Assembly: GCF_015711015.1 (NCBI RefSeq)
Contig: NZ_CP064653.1
Coordinates: 744,001 to 808,000 of the forward strand
From: Methylomonas sp. LL1
GTDB lineage: Bacteria; Pseudomonadota; Gammaproteobacteria; Methylococcales; Methylomonadaceae
Length of the DNA stretch: 64,000 nucleotides
Direction: 5' to 3'
The notes beneath the pieces were generated by a model. It was not told where the DNA came from. It saw only the letters and a program-made list of their open reading frames with translations, and made no database searches. The translations under genes and the position numbers were made by a program. This document shows positions 1-9,238 of the stretch, piece by piece; the stretch's first letter is position 1; each line of letters begins with the position of its first letter.

Positions 1-142
1 ATGCGACATCCCAGTTTCAGCAAGTCAGGAGCATTATGGTAGAGCTAAAATGGTATATTACCAAGGGAAAAATGCAGCAAAAACGCGCGTTCCGGCAGTC
101 GGCGGAACAGGCGCAATTTTAGTCGGATTAAAGAGAACCGGT

Positions 143-802
143 ATGGCGGAAAATAGAGTGGTTATTAAGATAAATTACGACAAGGATAAACATAGAAAGG
201 AGCTCATCGATCCCAAAATGGTGACTGTCTGGCATACGAAGCGGATATTGGTGGCGGCTGTTATTCTGCTGCTATTAATAATACTGATTTTTTCCTGGTT
301 TTCCGTCGGTGAGACTAGCCGGCAAAATCAGTCGGTGCCGGAAGTTTCACCTAATCTCGCCGAGGCACTTCCGCAATCGGTGGCTGCCGATAGGTCCGCA
401 ATAAAACCGCTTCCTGGCGGGCAGGATACTCAAGCCACGCAAGGAAGTCGTCCGCCCGCTATTATTCTGGATAAGCGGGTTGTTAGGGCTTCTATTAATA
501 GCGTGATAAAAAACAATGAGCCAGGTGAACCGATTAAATCGCCGGTGACTATCGAACCGAATCAAACTCTTGAATTGTTTTATTTTAGTGAAATTAAAAA
601 CATGAAGGATAAGGTTTTATTCCATCATTGGTTTAAGAATGGCCAAGCGGTTTATAAAAAACAATTAGATATTAAAGCCAACAAATCCAAGCTTATATCC
701 AGCAGGAAACTAACGGCTAAAGATAGTGGTGATTGGCAGGTGGTGTTAATCGATAAAAAGGGCAAGTTGTTTAGCGAGGTTAATTTTTCAGTGAATCCTT
801 AA
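143..802 (+). CDS. DUF2914-type inner-membrane protein
   Basis: A 219-residue protein with a short basic cytoplasmic N-terminus, one hydrophobic membrane segment (about residues 35-54), a low-complexity linker and a C-terminal domain of about 100 residues. That domain has the look of DUF2914: an LFYFSEI stretch, HHWFKNGQ and a late GDWQVVLID strand. Family members usually sit in the periplasm behind a single anchor, and their function is unknown. The ATG at 143 has an AGAG-type ribosome site upstream. The same frame is open back to position 2, with another ATG at 50, so a longer product or one starting before the window cannot be excluded. No operon partner is visible. Confidence 0.6.
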   Translation: MAENRVVIKINYDKDKHRKELIDPKMVTVWHTKRILVAAVILLLLIILIFSWFSVGETSRQNQSVPEVSPNLAEALPQSVAADRSAIKPLPGGQDTQATQGSRPPAIILDKRVVRASINSVIKNNEPGEPIKSPVTIEPNQTLELFYFSEIKNMKDKVLFHHWFKNGQAVYKKQLDIKANKSKLISSRKLTAKDSGDWQVVLIDKKGKLFSEVNFSVNP

Positions 803-869
803 TAGTTGTTTATTATTATTTTGATTGAATGTTATAATTAATCCGCTTTTTTTGATTTACGAGGAAAAT

Positions 870-1187
870 ATGACTGATTTTAACAATCTCTCTGAGACTG
901 AAATACAGGCCCTTATTGAGAATGCAGGGAAGGCCTTGAAAGAAAGGCAATCTAGCAAACGTAAGGAAGTGATTGCGCAAATAAAAGATTTGGCTGCGTC
1001 GATTGGCGTGACGGTGGATATTCATGACGGCGATAAAAAAGCCGAAAGAAAAGCCGGTAAAGTGGCCGCCAGATACCGCAATCCGGCGGATGCGACGCAA
1101 ACCTGGACAGGTCGTGGCCTTGCGCCAAAATGGATGCAAGAATTATTGGCCGCCGGGCGCGATAAGTCCGAGTTTGAGATTAAATAG
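870..1187 (+). CDS. H-NS family histone-like nucleoid protein
   Basis: A 105-residue protein. The first half is predicted to be a coiled-coil oligomerisation region (residues 1-55). The C-terminus has the H-NS DNA-binding signature: YRNP, then TWTGRGLAPKWM and a terminal 'AAGRDKSEFEI' tail. Such proteins bind curved AT-rich DNA and silence genes, often horizontally acquired ones. The start at 870 follows a clear GAGGA ribosome site, and an in-frame upstream TTG/ATG is not needed. It is probably one of several paralogues. The 3' end overlaps the convergent hydrolase gene by 8 bp. The family call is firm; the target genes are unknown. Confidence 0.9.
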   Translation: MTDFNNLSETEIQALIENAGKALKERQSSKRKEVIAQIKDLAASIGVTVDIHDGDKKAERKAGKVAARYRNPADATQTWTGRGLAPKWMQELLAAGRDKSEFEIK

Positions 1188-1968
1188 TCCGCGCATCGTC
1201 GCGAAGTTGTTTGATCCAAGCTTCCAGACGATCCGCAACCCATGCGCCGTCGTCTAGTGTCAGATCGTGACCGGCCCAGGGATGAGTCTCCAGTTGCAGC
1301 TGCCATTTTTGTTGTAGGGCGCTAGAACAGGCCGGGGCGACCAAGCGGTCGCCCCGGCCGTTCAATAGTAAAATGGGTGGCTCGGGTTTTTCATCACCCG
1401 GACGATAATGGGCTGCGGCCGTTATTTGTCTTAGACTGTTGCGTAAACTGACAGGCCGAGCCCGCTGTATTTTTTCCCATTTCAACGCAATTTCTCGATC
1501 CCAATCTCGGCGATTGGCCACCCATTCGAGGATGGCTAATTCTCGTCGATACAGATTCGGCAACAGCATGATTTTGAAGAAATCGGGGTAACTCTGCCAA
1601 CGCATGCGCCGATAAAACGGACTTAGGCTGGCTAGACTGGTGTTAATCAACGCCGCGCCGCAAATATCGTCGGGATGCCGCAGCATCCATTCCCATGTCA
1701 GCATACCACCCAGCGACAAACCCACTACGGTCAAGGGTCGACTCAGTAAACCTTGTTCCAGAGCCTGTTTGCGCACGGATTCGGTGATTTCATCCATCCG
1801 GCATGGGCAGGTTTGCCGATAAAGCCGGCCGGTACCCGGTAAGTCCAGGGTAGTGATGCGAGCGCTTGGAAAGCGTGATTGCAACAAGGGTAAAAATGCT
1901 CCCCAATGCGCCGCTTCGCGAGATAGGCCTCGTAATAACAGCCAGTTTTGCCCGATATCGTTATGCAT
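1180..1968 (-). CDS. BioH-like alpha/beta hydrolase
   Basis: A 262-residue alpha/beta hydrolase with an apparently complete triad: Ser85 in G-L-S-L-G, Asp207 in NGRGDRLV and His234 in WAGHDL. The size and layout recall BioH-type carboxylesterases and other small-ester hydrolases. No bio genes are nearby, so pimeloyl-ACP esterase activity is not implied. It is the last gene of a leftward set and overlaps the upstream M14 peptidase gene by 8 bp, which suggests translational coupling. Its end also overlaps the convergent H-NS gene. The hydrolase fold is certain from motifs; the substrate is unknown. Confidence 0.75.
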   Translation of the reverse strand: MHNDIGQNWLLLRGLSREAAHWGAFLPLLQSRFPSARITTLDLPGTGRLYRQTCPCRMDEITESVRKQALEQGLLSRPLTVVGLSLGGMLTWEWMLRHPDDICGAALINTSLASLSPFYRRMRWQSYPDFFKIMLLPNLYRRELAILEWVANRRDWDREIALKWEKIQRARPVSLRNSLRQITAAAHYRPGDEKPEPPILLLNGRGDRLVAPACSSALQQKWQLQLETHPWAGHDLTLDDGAWVADRLEAWIKQLRDDARTI

Positions 1969-2977
1969 ACCAAAGTGCCAAGGCCTGCTGCCTGTTCATA
2001 TTGAGTTGCCCGGAATCCAATCGCGACCATTTTGCCGGATACAGCAGACTTCGATACAAAAAATCAAACAGGGTGAAATGCCGCCGCAAAATCCGTTGCT
2101 GCCGATGCGGTAACAATGGATGGAATAAACCGTGGCGTTGGAACAAATGCAAGGGACTTTTACGCAGCCAGAGCCAGGAGCCCATTTCCAGTGTCAACGG
2201 CAGAAACAGGCCTTGCCGGTTATCGGATTGACTAAAACTATCGTACAGATAATCCCACAAATCGCCGTTGATCACATATTCCTGGCTCATGGGTTCGATT
2301 TTATAAAAATGATTCGGATAGCAACGGTCAAACAGGCTTTTCAATGCATGGGCTTCGGCGATGTCGGGAAACGGTTGTTTGCGGGACGCATAGGGAAACC
2401 ATAAGCGGTCGTGAATACCAAAGCCTGAATGTAAATCCAATGCGATCGATAGCGGCGCGTTGGTTACATGGCGTTGCACCACTTGGCATAAGGCTTGGGC
2501 TTCGGCCTCCATTTGGGAGCCGTCACCGCGATACCAGGGTAACCTAGGGCTTAGGCGATGGCCACTATATAGTTTGGTGTTGCCCGAGCCCTCGATCGGC
2601 GCATTGCGCATCAAGTCGACGCCGTTAGCGTTACAGCGAGTGCCGCGGAAAACTCCAACCGGATTGACAATCGGCATAAACACCAACCGGGAGCGTTCAA
2701 GACGCTGGGCAAACTCTTCATCCCAGTCCAACAATTGAATGATGGTTTGCAGGTAAGACAAAATCACTTCCGAGCCGATTTTCTCCAAGCCATGCACGCC
2801 GCCGAAAAATGCCAGGACCGGCACATCGCTACGCATGGAACCCATCACGATGCTGTAAATCGGAAATTCACGGGCCTTAAATGGAATCAAGCCGACTGTC
2901 TCCACCCTCGCTCGATCACCGAGCTGCTGGATCACTGTTTCCAGTTGCTCCAGCTCGGTAAATGCTTGGTTCAGCAT
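1961..2977 (-). CDS. M14-type zinc carboxypeptidase-like protein
   Basis: A 338-residue cytoplasmic protein (no signal peptide) with zinc-carboxypeptidase motifs. There is an H-x-x-E zinc pair (His62, Glu65 in VHGLEKIG), an R/N substrate-carboxylate region (GTRCNANGVDLMRN, about residues 112-125), a third zinc His183 in DLHSGFG, and a late LEMGS with the expected catalytic glutamate. It falls with the M14 / succinylglutamate desuccinylase-like group rather than digestive carboxypeptidases. It follows the OlsF-like gene by 7 bp and overlaps the hydrolase gene, so the three are probably co-transcribed. Likely substrates are small amide-linked compounds or peptides; this is an inference. Confidence 0.75.
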   Translation of the reverse strand: MLNQAFTELEQLETVIQQLGDRARVETVGLIPFKAREFPIYSIVMGSMRSDVPVLAFFGGVHGLEKIGSEVILSYLQTIIQLLDWDEEFAQRLERSRLVFMPIVNPVGVFRGTRCNANGVDLMRNAPIEGSGNTKLYSGHRLSPRLPWYRGDGSQMEAEAQALCQVVQRHVTNAPLSIALDLHSGFGIHDRLWFPYASRKQPFPDIAEAHALKSLFDRCYPNHFYKIEPMSQEYVINGDLWDYLYDSFSQSDNRQGLFLPLTLEMGSWLWLRKSPLHLFQRHGLFHPLLPHRQQRILRRHFTLFDFLYRSLLYPAKWSRLDSGQLNMNRQQALALWYA

Positions 2978-2984
2978 ATCGGTA

Positions 2985-4709
2985 TTAATGGTCTGTTAAC
3001 GCGCTTTCGATATAGCGCAGGCGTTTTTTCGGGGCGATTTTGTCGATTTCGACCATGATCAGGCTGTCGATGCAGTTATTGAAATCGGGATCGATATTGA
3101 AGTCGATGAAATGGCAGCCTTTATCCACGCAGAGTTCTACATATTGTTTGTACAGCGTGGGGACTTTAACGCCGAGTTTTTTCAACTCACTATTCAGAAT
3201 TTTAAAGCTGGTCGAATAATCGCCATTAAATTCATGTGCGGCAAATTGCCGGCATTGCTCGGAAATCACAAACGGTGTCTTGGCATTGGCGCGGGGAAGG
3301 TCGGAGCCGAATTGCTGTTTATAAAAACCGATGATCAGTTCCTTGGCGAGTTGTGGATAGGCATTACTGATACTGACCGGGCCGAATAAGTACTTGATGT
3401 CCGGTTGTTCGCGCAGATAAGCGCCGATGCCGTACCAAAGATATTCCAGGCTATGTTGCCCCCAGTAACGAGGCTGAACGAAGCTGCGGCCTAATTCGAT
3501 GCTATAAGGCAAATAATCGGCAAATTCGCCGTGTAAATCGAACAAGGTGCTGCTGTAAAAGCCCTCTACGCCATGGCTGGCCATGATTTTCGGTCCTTCG
3601 CCGATCCGGTAAGCGCCGACGATCTCCAGCGCGAGGTCATCCCACAGCACGATATGGCTGTAATATACGTCGAATTTATCCAGATCCAATGCCTGGCCGG
3701 TACCTTCCTCCACGGTTCTGAAGGTTAATTCCCGCAGGCGGGCAATTTCGCGCATCACCGGACAATCATCCTGAAATTGGTACAGGAAAATTTTTTTACC
3801 GTCGCGGGTTTCGCCCAGCAGGCGAGACTGAAACAAGGCCTTCTTAACCGCTTTGACATCCAGCGGATGCAGCACGGTTTCGAAGGTTTCAAACAGCGGT
3901 GCCTTGTTCTTTTTACCCAGGTTTAAAACGTGTTTGCGAAAGCGTTGGCTAAGTTGCTTGTTGGTTTGCACGCTGTCGGCGATCACGCTATGCGGGATGG
4001 GGGCGCCTACCTTGAATTTGATCTCCTGATTTTTTTTGTTGAACATTTCCTTAACTAACAGCATGGTCCCCAGCGGTTTGTAAATAGTGGACATGCTGTA
4101 AAAAAAGGCCGAATTCTTGGCCTTGATATGAATCGGCAGAATCGGGCAGTGGGCTTTTTTTGCCAGTTTGATGAAACCGGTTTGCCATTTGCCGTCGCGT
4201 ATGCCTTTCGGCGTGATACGCGAGACTTCGCCGGCCGGAAACATGATCACCGCTTCTTCCTTTTCCAGCGCATCCAGCATGGCTTTATAACTGTCTTTCA
4301 AGCTTTTCTTGTCGGACAACACATCGACCGGCAGGAATATCGATTGCAGCGGTTGCATATGTGACAGCACACGATTGGCGACGATGCGCACATCCGGCCG
4401 CACCGAACGAATCAGTTTAACCAGCGCCAACCCGTCCAAGGTACCTATCGGGTGATTGGCTACGATCAGCAATCGGCCTTCGGAGGGAATGTTGCCATAG
4501 GAGTCGTTGCTGATCTGATAGTTGAAATTGAAGTAACTCAACAATTTATCCAGAAAGGCAAAGCCGCGCAGATGCTGGTTTTTGCCGATCACGTCGTTGA
4601 AGTCGTCTTCGTGTAGTAGCTTTTTCAAGGCTTTGACGGCTAGTTTATTATCCTTGCCGAATTTAAAGTCGGGGTAGGTTTCCTGCAATATGCGTTCGGC
4701 ATCAATCAT
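2985..4709 (-). CDS. OlsF-like bifunctional acyltransferase (PlsC-type plus GNAT-type)
   Basis: A protein of about 574 residues with two acyltransferase modules. The N-terminal half is a PlsC-type lysolipid O-acyltransferase with block I NHPIGTLDG and block III FPAGEVSR. The C-terminal half resembles the COG3176/OlsB-like N-acyltransferase ('putative hemolysin', GNAT-type), including VGAYRIGEG and a LGRSFV-QPRYWG stretch. This order is that of OlsF, which makes ornithine lipids by acylating ornithine and then the lyso-lipid. The ATG at 4709 is preferred; a GTG at 4751 would add 14 residues. It is first in a leftward operon with the M14 peptidase and hydrolase. Ornithine as substrate is inferred from architecture only. 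Confidence 0.7.
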   Translation of the reverse strand: MIDAERILQETYPDFKFGKDNKLAVKALKKLLHEDDFNDVIGKNQHLRGFAFLDKLLSYFNFNYQISNDSYGNIPSEGRLLIVANHPIGTLDGLALVKLIRSVRPDVRIVANRVLSHMQPLQSIFLPVDVLSDKKSLKDSYKAMLDALEKEEAVIMFPAGEVSRITPKGIRDGKWQTGFIKLAKKAHCPILPIHIKAKNSAFFYSMSTIYKPLGTMLLVKEMFNKKNQEIKFKVGAPIPHSVIADSVQTNKQLSQRFRKHVLNLGKKNKAPLFETFETVLHPLDVKAVKKALFQSRLLGETRDGKKIFLYQFQDDCPVMREIARLRELTFRTVEEGTGQALDLDKFDVYYSHIVLWDDLALEIVGAYRIGEGPKIMASHGVEGFYSSTLFDLHGEFADYLPYSIELGRSFVQPRYWGQHSLEYLWYGIGAYLREQPDIKYLFGPVSISNAYPQLAKELIIGFYKQQFGSDLPRANAKTPFVISEQCRQFAAHEFNGDYSTSFKILNSELKKLGVKVPTLYKQYVELCVDKGCHFIDFNIDPDFNNCIDSLIMVEIDKIAPKKRLRYIESALTDH

Positions 4710-4987
4710 TGATGTTGATCCAGTAATAAAGTTTCCACGAGTAACCCGCACAGCCTAATCCGGTAACATGACAGGAATATGACAGCAGCCTCGCCCTGAT
4801 TGGGCGCGGAGTAATTGGAAAAGGGAAACTAAAAAGGCTAATAATTGCGTGGCCGAATTATTAAAAATTTAATGTATAGGGGCGATGAGGTGTTGAGGTG
4901 TTGAGCGTGCATTCGCTCCGAACAACAAGCCGGGCGGGAAAGTAACAAGTAGGATAGGGGGAGAAACAAATCCTACTCGTTGGACCT

Positions 4988-4995
4988 TTGGGGGT
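4988..4995. repeat. Target-site duplication, left copy
   Basis: TTGGGGGT immediately outside the left inverted repeat of the IS256-family element. An identical copy lies at 6324-6331. Eight base pairs is within the usual 8-9 bp for this family. Confidence 0.88.
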
Positions 4996-5023
4996 GAAGG
5001 TGTCCTGAATTTTGTGTAAACGG
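4996..5023. repeat. Left terminal inverted repeat of IS256-family element
   Basis: It begins GAAGGTGTCC and ends TTTTGTGTAAACGG. It matches the reverse complement of 6296-6323 at most positions, with the mismatches concentrated in the middle. Confidence 0.88.
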
Positions 5024-5029
5024 GTTTAA

Positions 5030-6256
5030 TTAACGGTTTGGCATCCGGTCGTCGAACTGAATGCTAAACCGATTTAAAGCCGCTTTCCAGTCATGCAATG
5101 GCATGGTCCATTTTTTACTGATATTCATCAGCGCCAGATAAAACAGTTTCGATAATGCCTCGTCATTGGGGAAAGAGCCACGATTTTTGGTGATTTTCCT
5201 CAGGCTCATATTGACCGACTCAATGGCATTGGTGGTGTAGATGATTCGGCGTATTTCCGGCGGATAGTCGAAAAACGGGATGACCCGACTCCAGTTACGC
5301 CGCCATATCTGGGCAATCGAAGGATAATCGCCATTCCATTGTGCCTCGAACTCAGCCAATTGCTGCTCGGCTTCTGCAACGGTAGCCGATTGATAAATCC
5401 GCTTGAGGTCATCGGCAATCCGTTTGCGCATTTTCCAATTGACATAGTTCAGGCTGTTACGCACCAGATGGACGATGCAAAGCTGAACGGCGGTTTGCGG
5501 ATAAACGGTTTCGATGGCTTCGGGAAACCCTTTCAGCCCATCGACACAGGCGATAAAAATGTCCTGCACGCCGCGATTTTTCAGTTCGGTGACCACCTGT
5601 AACCAGAACTTAGCCCCTTCGGTTTGGGCGATCCATAACCCCAGAACTTCCTTCTCGCCATTCAGATTGATACCAATCGCCAGATAGACGGCTTTGACCC
5701 GCACAGCGCCGGTATCGCGCACTTTGACGTGTATGCAGTCGAGATAGACAATGGGATAAACCGGTTCCAGCGGGCGCGATTGCCAGGTTTTAACTTCATC
5801 GGCTACCGCATCGGTGACCGAGGAAATCAACGAAGGCGAAACCTCGGTGCCATACAGCTCTTCCAGATGACTCTGAATTTCTCGGACCGTCATTCCACGC
5901 GCATACAGCGAAATGATCTTGTCGTCGAAGCCAATCCAGCGCGTTTGATGTTTGGCGACGATTTGCGGCTCGAAGCTGCCATGACGGTCACGCGGAATCT
6001 CAATCGGTAATTCGCCGAAGTCGCCTTTCAGGTTTTTTCGGCTTTTGCCATTACGGGCATTGCCACTCGGATTGGTGATGGGGTCATGCTTGGCGTGGCC
6101 CAGATGTTCGGTCAGTTCGGCTTCCAACGCACGTTCCACCAGCGCCTTGGTTAATTGCTTCAACAGACCGTTTTCACCAATCAGGTCTTCGGGTTTTTGA
6201 TAACCCGATAGCAAGGTATCGAGCAATTCGGTTGGGATGGATTTTAATACGGTCAT
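5030..6256 (-). CDS. IS256-family transposase
   Basis: A 408-residue DDE (mutator-type) transposase that cuts and rejoins the element's ends. Candidate catalytic acidic residues lie in VYLDCIHVK, ACVDGLKGFPEA and TTNAIESVN, the normal IS256 positions. The cysteine/histidine C-x-x-H-L-x-R-N-S-L-N-Y-V motif of the family is also present. The ATG at 6256 has a strong AAGGAG ribosome site. The longer frame to 6307 would start inside the inverted repeat and is not used. The reading frame is full length with no frameshift, so it is probably active. Confidence 0.95.
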   Translation of the reverse strand: MTVLKSIPTELLDTLLSGYQKPEDLIGENGLLKQLTKALVERALEAELTEHLGHAKHDPITNPSGNARNGKSRKNLKGDFGELPIEIPRDRHGSFEPQIVAKHQTRWIGFDDKIISLYARGMTVREIQSHLEELYGTEVSPSLISSVTDAVADEVKTWQSRPLEPVYPIVYLDCIHVKVRDTGAVRVKAVYLAIGINLNGEKEVLGLWIAQTEGAKFWLQVVTELKNRGVQDIFIACVDGLKGFPEAIETVYPQTAVQLCIVHLVRNSLNYVNWKMRKRIADDLKRIYQSATVAEAEQQLAEFEAQWNGDYPSIAQIWRRNWSRVIPFFDYPPEIRRIIYTTNAIESVNMSLRKITKNRGSFPNDEALSKLFYLALMNISKKWTMPLHDWKAALNRFSIQFDDRMPNR

Positions 6257-6295
6257 TTTTGCTCCTTTAAGGATCGGCAGTTTCCCGCCTAATGG

Positions 6296-6323
6296 CCGTT
6301 TACACAAAAATTCTTACACCCTC
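6296..6323. repeat. Right terminal inverted repeat of IS256-family element
   Basis: Read on the minus strand it begins GAGGGTGTAAG and ends TTTTTGTGTAAACGG. It pairs with 4996-5023 at the other end of the element. Confidence 0.88.
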
Positions 6324-6331
6324 TTGGGGGT
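6324..6331. repeat. Target-site duplication, right copy
   Basis: TTGGGGGT, identical to 4988-4995. Its last base is also the last base of the stop codon of the leftward Fae-like gene. Confidence 0.88.
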
Positions 6332-6879
6332 TAGATTTTACCGTCCAAACCCATTTGAAAATATTTGTGAGTGATCTTGTCCTGGTTTTCCAATAGCCAG
6401 TCTATATCCGGAGCATGGGTCATGGCTTTGTGTATGGCTTGCGCCATGGCTTTACGATGAATATCAAACAAAATCCGGTGATCCAGGCTGTCGTCCTTGA
6501 TGACACTGGGATTGAGCCAAACCGAGCAAATAATCCCCAGATCGTTGGCTTTTTCCTTTGGAATATCGCCCGCGCGGACCGCATCCAGTACGCCGTTGGC
6601 TATCGCCGCTTGCACCGTACCCATCAAAATATTGGTATAGCGGCTGTTTTTAACCGTGACCTTACTGACCATTAGCGTCACCGGTCTGACTTGGATGTCG
6701 GTGTTTAACAGCGCAAACACCCGGCTGTGGCCTTTAACCTGGTCACCGGTCAGTGTTGCCAACGCCACGCCCACTGGACCATCGAGTTCGCCGATAATGA
6801 CTTCAGGCTCCGCCGCGGTACCCGGTGGCCCTCCGGCTACCAAGGCTTCACCCGTTCGCATGATGATTCGATTACTCAT
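6331..6879 (-). CDS. Formaldehyde-activating enzyme (Fae) paralogue
   Basis: A 182-residue cytoplasmic Fae-family protein. Authentic Fae condenses formaldehyde with tetrahydromethanopterin in methylotrophs. Family marks are GEALV near the N-terminus, HSRVFALLN, RPVTLMVSKVTV and a central A-x-x-x-GVLDAV segment. The stretch that normally holds the catalytic histidine (canonical E-V-A-H-I-D-L) reads A-A-E-P-E-V here, so the histidine appears replaced by glutamate. The C-terminus is also unlike canonical Fae. It therefore resembles the Fae2/Fae3-type homologues of unclear activity. The start at 6879 has a GGAG ribosome site. An IS256-type element sits directly at its stop codon. Confidence 0.8.
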   Translation of the reverse strand: MSNRIIMRTGEALVAGGPPGTAAEPEVIIGELDGPVGVALATLTGDQVKGHSRVFALLNTDIQVRPVTLMVSKVTVKNSRYTNILMGTVQAAIANGVLDAVRAGDIPKEKANDLGIICSVWLNPSVIKDDSLDHRILFDIHRKAMAQAIHKAMTHAPDIDWLLENQDKITHKYFQMGLDGKI

Positions 6880-7091
6880 ATATTCTCCAGGATTAATTTT
6901 TTTTATTCCCGCCGCTTGGGCGGATTGAAAGGAAAACTTACTATGTAGCGGATAACAGTACAACCGTTGATTCCGGTTTGATTGAATAAAATAGGCGCCA
7001 ATTTCCGCCACGTCGACCTTGTGTTGAAGCGCCATCATACTTTTTGCACATTCGCAAACAATACTAAAACATTCGATTAACGAGCCGCGCC

Positions 7092-8531
7092 GTGTACAAA
7101 TCCATTCGAGTCAAATTATTCCTAGCCTTTCTGTTAACGACATTACTGGTTGTGGGCGGGATGTATCTTTTCATGCGTTGGTCGCTGGACCGAGGCTTTA
7201 ATGAGCTTATCGAGTCTCGCCAAAGCGAACGGGTGGCTAATTTGGTGGAAAGTTTATCCGAATACTACGCCGATGCGGGCAGTTGGGAGCCGCTGGCCGA
7301 AAACAAGAAAAAATGGATCCAATTGCTTCTGCAATCGGATAGTCGTCGTCACCGGCATCCGAGGCCGTGGATGTTAAAGGCCATGTCGGAGCCTTCGAAT
7401 AGCTGGCCCCCCGCCGAAGCAGAGAACGGGAACGATAACAGGCGCTTCAAGCCCTTGGAGTTGCGGGTCATGTTATTGCGCCAGGATAGGTCAATTGTCT
7501 TCGGGCGGTCGGATACGCTATCTCAATTAAAGCTCGAGCCTATAAAATACCAGGATCAAGTCATTGGTTTTCTCGGGGTATTGCCGGGCAAACCGGACAA
7601 CCAGTTCGGAGAACTCAGATTCATGGAGCGGCAGGCGAAAGCCTTTGGCTGGATTGCGCTGTTAATGATCGCGCTTTCCGCCGGCTTGGCCGTGACTTTG
7701 GCTTATATCTTGGGGCGGCCGATCAAGCGCATTGCCGTAGCGGCCAAACAGCTGGCCGTGGGTCGCTATAATGTACGGCTGCCGGTCGAATCCGCCGACG
7801 AACTGGGTCAATTGGCCCGCGATTTTAACGAAATGGCAGCTGCCCTGGAGCAATCTGAACAAGCCAGGCGGCGTTGGGTTGCCGATATTTCACATGAATT
7901 ACGGACACCGATGGCCGTATTGCGCGGCGAATTGGAAGCTTTGCAGGACGGTATACGGCCCATGAACCGCGAAGCCATCGATTCATTGTTAAACGATGTG
8001 ATGCGTTTAAACCGGCTGACGGAAGACCTTTATCAACTGGCTCTTTCCGATCAGGGGGCGTTGACTTATCACAAGGCTATTGTCGATCCGGTGATGATCC
8101 TAAAAGATGACGTGGCCGCCCTGAGGCAGGAATTCGATAATAAGCGGATCAGCGTGAATTTGACGGACACTCTACCTCGGGCTGTCGGTCTTTATGCCGA
8201 CCCGGATCGGTTATCGCAATTGTTCCGAAATTTGCTGAACAATAGCGCCAACTATACCGACAGCGGCGGCCGTTTGGACATCAGCATCGGCAAAAGGGCG
8301 GATAGGTTGTTGATACAAATGGCCGACAGTGCGCCGGGGGTTTCCGAACAGGAAAGGGATAAACTATTCGATCGCTTTTATCGGGTCGAAAGTTCGCGCA
8401 GCAGGCATCACGGCGGTGCCGGCCTGGGCTTGGCCATTTGCCGAAACATAGTGGCCGCCCATAACGGCGGCATCGAAGCCCATGCTTCGGAACTGGGTGG
8501 GCTGTCCATAGAGATTGAATTACCGATCTAA
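7092..8531 (+). CDS. baeS: BaeS-like envelope-stress sensor histidine kinase
   Basis: A 479-residue membrane kinase: TM1 about residues 9-29, a periplasmic domain of about 140 residues, TM2 about 175-200, HAMP, then a dimerisation/phosphoacceptor domain with His268 in DISHELRTP, and an ATPase domain with an N-box ([14 protein letters not shown]) and G-rich lid ([13 protein letters not shown]). The sequence around the H-box ([14 protein letters not shown]) and the end (SIEIELPI) is very like E. coli BaeS, which senses envelope damage and toxic compounds. The start codon is GTG at 7092. The response regulator follows 8 bp downstream, then a Spy-like gene, which supports the assignment. Confidence 0.85.
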   Translation: MYKSIRVKLFLAFLLTTLLVVGGMYLFMRWSLDRGFNELIESRQSERVANLVESLSEYYADAGSWEPLAENKKKWIQLLLQSDSRRHRHPRPWMLKAMSEPSNSWPPAEAENGNDNRRFKPLELRVMLLRQDRSIVFGRSDTLSQLKLEPIKYQDQVIGFLGVLPGKPDNQFGELRFMERQAKAFGWIALLMIALSAGLAVTLAYILGRPIKRIAVAAKQLAVGRYNVRLPVESADELGQLARDFNEMAAALEQSEQARRRWVADISHELRTPMAVLRGELEALQDGIRPMNREAIDSLLNDVMRLNRLTEDLYQLALSDQGALTYHKAIVDPVMILKDDVAALRQEFDNKRISVNLTDTLPRAVGLYADPDRLSQLFRNLLNNSANYTDSGGRLDISIGKRADRLLIQMADSAPGVSEQERDKLFDRFYRVESSRSRHHGGAGLGLAICRNIVAAHNGGIEAHASELGGLSIEIELPI

Positions 8532-8539
8532 TCAGGATT

Positions 8540-9238
8540 ATGAACGACCTCATGCACATTTTGATCGTCGAAGATGAAGAAAAATTGGCCAAGCTGGCGG
8601 CCGATTATTTGCGTAATGCCGGTTTTTCCACCGAAACCTTGGAAAATGGCGACGCTGTCGTGCCTCGAGTCAAGCAACGGCCGCCCGATCTGATTTTGCT
8701 GGATTTGATGCTGCCCGGCCGCGACGGCTTGAGCCTTTGCGCTGAGATCCGACGTTTTAGCCGTGTACCCATCATTATGGTGACCGCGCGCATTGAGGAA
8801 ATCGATCGTCTGCTTGGCCTGGAAATGGGCGCCGACGACTATATTTGCAAACCCTACAGTCCGAGGGAAATGGTGGCTCGCGTCAAGGCGGTGCTGCGCC
8901 GATTGCAGCCTCAAGCAGGCGAAAATTACCATGCCGATGTTTTAACCCTTGATGCCAACAGTTTCCGGATACTGGCCGCCGGGCGTGAAATCGAACTGAC
9001 CTCGGTCGAGTTTCAACTGCTGCAAACCTTATACCGGCATCCCGGCCATATCTTTTCCCGCTCCAAACTAATGGATCTGATTTATCAAGATCAGCGTATC
9101 GTTTCGGATCGGACCATCGACAGCCACATCAAGAAACTACGGAAAAAACTGGAAGAACTATTGCCCGGCCAGGAACTGATTCATTCCGTCTATGGCGCCG
9201 GTTACCGATATGAGCGCTATCAAGCAGGCACGAATTGA
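8540..9238 (+). CDS. baeR: BaeR-like OmpR-family response regulator
   Basis: A 232-residue regulator with a receiver domain (acidic pocket Glu11/Asp12, phosphoacceptor Asp55 in LLDLMLPG, Lys in ICKPYSPRE) and a C-terminal winged helix ([22 protein letters not shown]). The stretch [21 protein letters not shown] is nearly that of E. coli BaeR. It is co-transcribed with the kinase 8 bp upstream. Known BaeR targets include spy and RND efflux genes; a Spy-like gene lies 114 bp downstream, while no efflux pump is in this window. The start may be 8540 or the in-frame ATG at 8552. Confidence 0.88.
   Translation: MNDLMHILIVEDEEKLAKLAADYLRNAGFSTETLENGDAVVPRVKQRPPDLILLDLMLPGRDGLSLCAEIRRFSRVPIIMVTARIEEIDRLLGLEMGADDYICKPYSPREMVARVKAVLRRLQPQAGENYHADVLTLDANSFRILAAGREIELTSVEFQLLQTLYRHPGHIFSRSKLMDLIYQDQRIVSDRTIDSHIKKLRKKLEELLPGQELIHSVYGAGYRYERYQAGTN

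Larger units (their letters stand above)
4996..6323 (-). mobile_element. IS256-family insertion sequence, complete
   Basis: A 1,328-bp element with one transposase gene, imperfect terminal inverted repeats of about 28 bp, and a flanking 8-bp direct repeat TTGGGGGT (4988-4995 and 6324-6331). Length, single ORF, end sequence (GARGGTGT...TTTTGTGTAAACGG) and duplication size all fit IS256. The intact ORF and perfect duplication suggest a recent insertion. It lies between the Fae-like gene and the OlsF-like gene, with the transposase in the same direction as both. The insertion point coincides with the last base of the Fae-like stop codon, leaving that protein intact but replacing its 3' untranslated region. 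Confidence 0.92.

Noticed and set aside
1-49. Possible C-terminal end of a gene upstream of the window
   Set aside because: Only about 14 codons are visible and two frames are open; nothing can be assigned.
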